Positions 61,566 to 64,000 of a stretch of DNA of 64,000 bases are shown piece by piece. Position numbers and translations under genes: made by a program. The notes below the pieces were generated by a model. That model was not told where the DNA came from. It did not search any database and saw only the letters and a program-made list of their open reading frames with translations. This DNA comes from Zeugodacus cucurbitae (Eukaryota; Arthropoda; Insecta; Diptera; Tephritidae), in NCBI RefSeq assembly GCF_028554725.1, contig NC_071667.1, positions 74,508,001 through 74,572,000 on the forward strand, in the 5' to 3' direction. Numbering within the stretch: position 1 is the first letter of the stretch; each line of letters starts with the position of its first letter.

Positions 61566-62632
61566 ACACTAGAAAAATACACTCTGCCAGCGGCGACGAT
61601 CTCAAACGCAGCACAACGACTACGAAACGCAAGCGGCATGTAAATTTCACTTCACCAAATACCAAGTCGAAAATACGTCTAACAACGACGGCGAAAAACA
61701 AAACACAAACCCCCACTGCTACCGCTGCCGCTGTGGCGACTACAAAAGACACGGTTGTTAGCCAACAGCTGCAGCCGACAGTGGAGAAGTCCAAGTCGAT
61801 ATTGAAAGTGAAGCATGTGGCGGTGGTGAAACGTAAAGCGGGCACAAATAAAGTCACCAAGAAACTTAAGAAAGTGCCGCAAGGTGCGCAAGCTGAATTC
61901 GAAGCGGCCGAGCTGTCCAAGTTGCAGCAACAATATGCCACCAAACTGCCAGAGCCACCCACCGCGTCAGTAGTCACAACAAATGAGCTGTCAACAGAGC
62001 GCGCGAACTCCGCCAATGCTGCTTCAAGCTCAGGCGAAATTGGCAAGCGGCGCAGCAGCAGCAAACGTGTGCTCAAGCGTCGACACAGTGGCAGCACGAA
62101 GCATTTGGCATCCGGTGCTGGCATTGTCGAATCGGGCTCGGTTAATGTGCCACCAGTGCGTCGCTTCAGTCCGGTGACCGATAAATCGGCGCTTAAAACA
62201 CCAGCCATCAAAGTTTATGATGGCGCTGATATGTTCACTGCCAAAAACTTGAAATCGTTTGATAATATACCAACGACCAGCAACAATATAACAGTGGCAA
62301 TGGTCAAGGAAGAGCGTAAAGCCAAGCAGAAGAACGCAAGCAATGAAGAAGTGTCAGCGAACGCAACAACAACAAATGAAACAACTAATACAACTGCTAA
62401 TGAAACAACAGCTAATACAACTGCCGAAAATACAGTCGTCACTGACTTGTTAGTTCCAGCCGATGTCGAAAACATTGTCGTGAACAATAGTGGTGTTGTT
62501 GGTGGCGTTGTTATTGCTCCCCCGGCTGAGCAGTTGCAAAATGCAGTCATAGCGCCAACGGTTGTGCCAATCGCCGAACCCATTTCTACTACGGCTCCCT
62601 CAACTAGTAATAATAATTCGTCTAAAAAAGGG
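61566..62632 (+). CDS. alternative N-terminal exon, basic disordered (part 2)
   Basis: Joined to part 1 across a 76-bp intron (61490-61565, ending TATTTCACAAG). The single carried base restores the frame, giving HTRKIHSASGDDLKRS, and it stays open for 356 codons. That a phase-1 junction recreates one continuous 441-codon frame is strong support for both exons. The protein is basic and probably disordered: KRKRHVNF, KVKHVAVVKRKAG and KKLKK, and KRRSSSKRVLKRRHSG are nuclear-localisation-like patches. A less repetitive block, RRFSPVTDKSALKTPAIKVY then DGADMFTAKNLKSFD, may be the conserved part. Asn/Thr and Val/Pro-rich sequence follows to SSKKG at the GTAAAT donor (62633), phase 0. A KK just before the AN1 finger is usual in ZFAND5/6, so joining to that exon is plausible. 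Codons after 62632 are intronic. Confidence 0.65.
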
Positions 62633-64000
62633 GTAAATGTCTTACCAATTAGCTTCTTGATTAAATTGTTTATTACAAATGTCGAACACTTTTGAATTGC
62701 GCGGTGTTTCGTTTCCACTTCTTACCCTATACTCTTCTCGAGGCATATATATACGCTTATATATGTATAATGAATTTGCGTTGTCCTCTTTCGACTAACT
62801 TTTACGAAACACATTGCAACGACTTGAGTTACAAAATGTCATGCATTTGCTCTTGATTTATATAAATACACTACTTGTGGCAAGAACTATTGGTTTCTCA
62901 TTTGCCCTTACTTAACTAATATTTATTTTCTAATTTAGAATTTTATATGAAACAAAGTAAAATTAATTTCTAAATCTATCTTTTGGTTTAAGGCAGAAGT
63001 TTAATATCTTGATTAAGAACAGGAATATTAAAGAGGGTTTTGAATAGTTTACATCTGAGGATTATATCATTGAATAATTGAAAATGTGAATTCTAACCTA
63101 TTTGTGGTCTGATTATATAATAGTCGTTTTCAAGCTTGCTTTCAAGGTCCCATATTGGCATTCATTCCCTTCATATGAGTGATATAATTATAAAAATAAA
63201 AACTGAAATCCCAAAGCTGGTATAAGGAAGCTGGAAAAGCTATAAAATGCATAATTTGATCAAATTTGATTGTTCCTAAATGTAGGCAAATATTTTGCAA
63301 TATCGTTTATATTTTTATACAATGAAAAGATTTTTTATTTTTTCAAATAACTGTATTTTAATTAACTACAAGTGGTTTATTATTCGGTTTATTCAGTTCA
63401 GCTGACGCTAAAAATAATTTTTCCTTTTCATGTTCGAAAAAAAATTCGTACTCGAAAACCGTTTTTTAGTAAATTTTATTTTATTGTTATCAGATTTGCA
63501 TAACTTCGAAATATTGACAAAACGTTTGATCTTCGAAAAAATTTCGAACTCGAAAATAAATATTACTTTTTTTAATTTTTCATTTCATGCTTAAAAAATT
63601 CGAACTTCGAAAAAATTTCGAACTCGAATATAAATATTTTTATTTAATTTCATTAAACTGCTTTATAACTTCGAAATATATTTAAAAAAAATTGATCTTC
63701 GAAAAAAAATCGAACTCGAATATAAATATTTTATTCAATATATTATTTTTTATTTAATTTCATAGAAACTACATTTTTTTATATACCACTTTATATACCA
63801 CTTTAAAAAAATCCTACGAGATTACATAAAAGTCACCTGAATAAGTAGTATGCAACTCGCTGCTAAAGTACATGTTCGAGTGTTTAATTAAATTTCACGG
63901 GCACTGCACTCGCCTAGGTTGCAGTGCCAAATAGCAGGGCACAATTTGTATTAACAATAAAAAAAAATTGGCATTAGAGCAGAGGAATTTTGGCCGTTAG
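62633..64000 (+). other. intron of the ZFAND-like gene, running off the window
   Basis: No AN1 signature (CxxC...CxCG...FCxxHR) was found here. The stretch is AT-rich, has one CCTAAATGTAGGCAA core at 63273-63290, and contains a TTCGAA-rich tandem repeat at 63500-63730. Confidence 0.55.
63500..63730 (+). repeat. TTCGAA-rich degenerate tandem repeat
   Basis: TAACTTCGAAATAT ... GATCTTCGAAAAAA ... CGAACTCGAA..ATAAATATT is present from 63501 and again from 63666 (period 165 bp). A partial copy lies between them at about 63597-63638. Confidence 0.7.

Noticed and set aside
61510..62718. Long antisense frames (up to 233 codons)
   Set aside because: They mirror the low-complexity basic exon. The sense strand has consistent splice sites and continuous frame.
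1..64000. tRNA, rRNA, known microRNA and CRISPR features
   Set aside because: I looked for common fly microRNA seeds and for clear tRNA A/B box pairs by eye and found none. Eukaryotic sequence makes CRISPR arrays inapplicable. A dedicated tRNA scan could still find one I missed.

Overview
The window is eukaryotic, AT-rich and almost entirely non-coding, and it looks like a fly genome. The support is short GT-AG introns (76-88 bp), very long non-coding stretches, abundant (CAA)n/(TTG)n and TATGTATGTA microsatellites, CAA-rich 5' leaders, and many small inverted-repeat transposon relics. A higher fly, probably a tephritid fruit fly, fits best. This placement is inference, and no species marker was found.

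Only two protein-coding genes are well supported, both on the + strand. (1) A ZNF830/CCDC16-type C2H2 zinc-finger protein at 1918-2697 is complete. Its ATG lies 3 nt after a strong splice acceptor, and a poly(A) signal follows about 100 bp after the stop. (2) The 5' half of a ZFAND5/6-type A20/AN1 zinc-finger gene lies at the right end. Its A20 finger is encoded at 60213-60311, a Ser/Pro/Gln linker at 60400-60558, and the AN1 finger is expected beyond the right edge. A basic, low-complexity 441-codon module follows (61234-61489 spliced to 61566-62632). It ends in the same splice phase (0) as the A20 exons, so it probably supplies an alternative N-terminus for the same AN1 exon.

The A20 transcript has two leader exons just upstream (59077-59616 and 59725-60212). 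They hold only one ATG, and the last 488 nt have none. A third ATG-poor exon at 26280-27609 ends in a perfect GTAAGT donor and is the best candidate for a distal first exon. If so, the gene carries a first intron of about 31.5 kb (27610-59076). Within it, 46753-46811 looks like a 59-nt cassette exon.

The 2.8-26 kb region holds no confident gene. It contains transposon relics: a LINE C-terminal fragment near 5.0 kb, a hAT-like MITE at 13.85 kb, pogo-like MITEs at 16.7 and 19.7 kb, a palindrome-rich element at 23.9 kb and a mariner-like MITE at 24.77 kb. It also holds a candidate spliced 28-codon small gene at 16358-17162. The intron holds A- or T-rich low-complexity tracts, tandem duplications at 36.6-37.7 and 39.74 kb, a hairpin-unit array at 50.35 kb and a MITE at 57.78 kb.

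Three signals recur across the whole window and are not explained by genes. The first is a family of 65-80 bp hairpins built on CCTAAATGTAGGCAAC. The second is a strongly over-represented TGTGGTGA(A/G)T motif, clustered at 18-22 kb and 53.6-55.5 kb. The third is a set of full CRE palindromes (TGACGTCA). All counts were made by eye.
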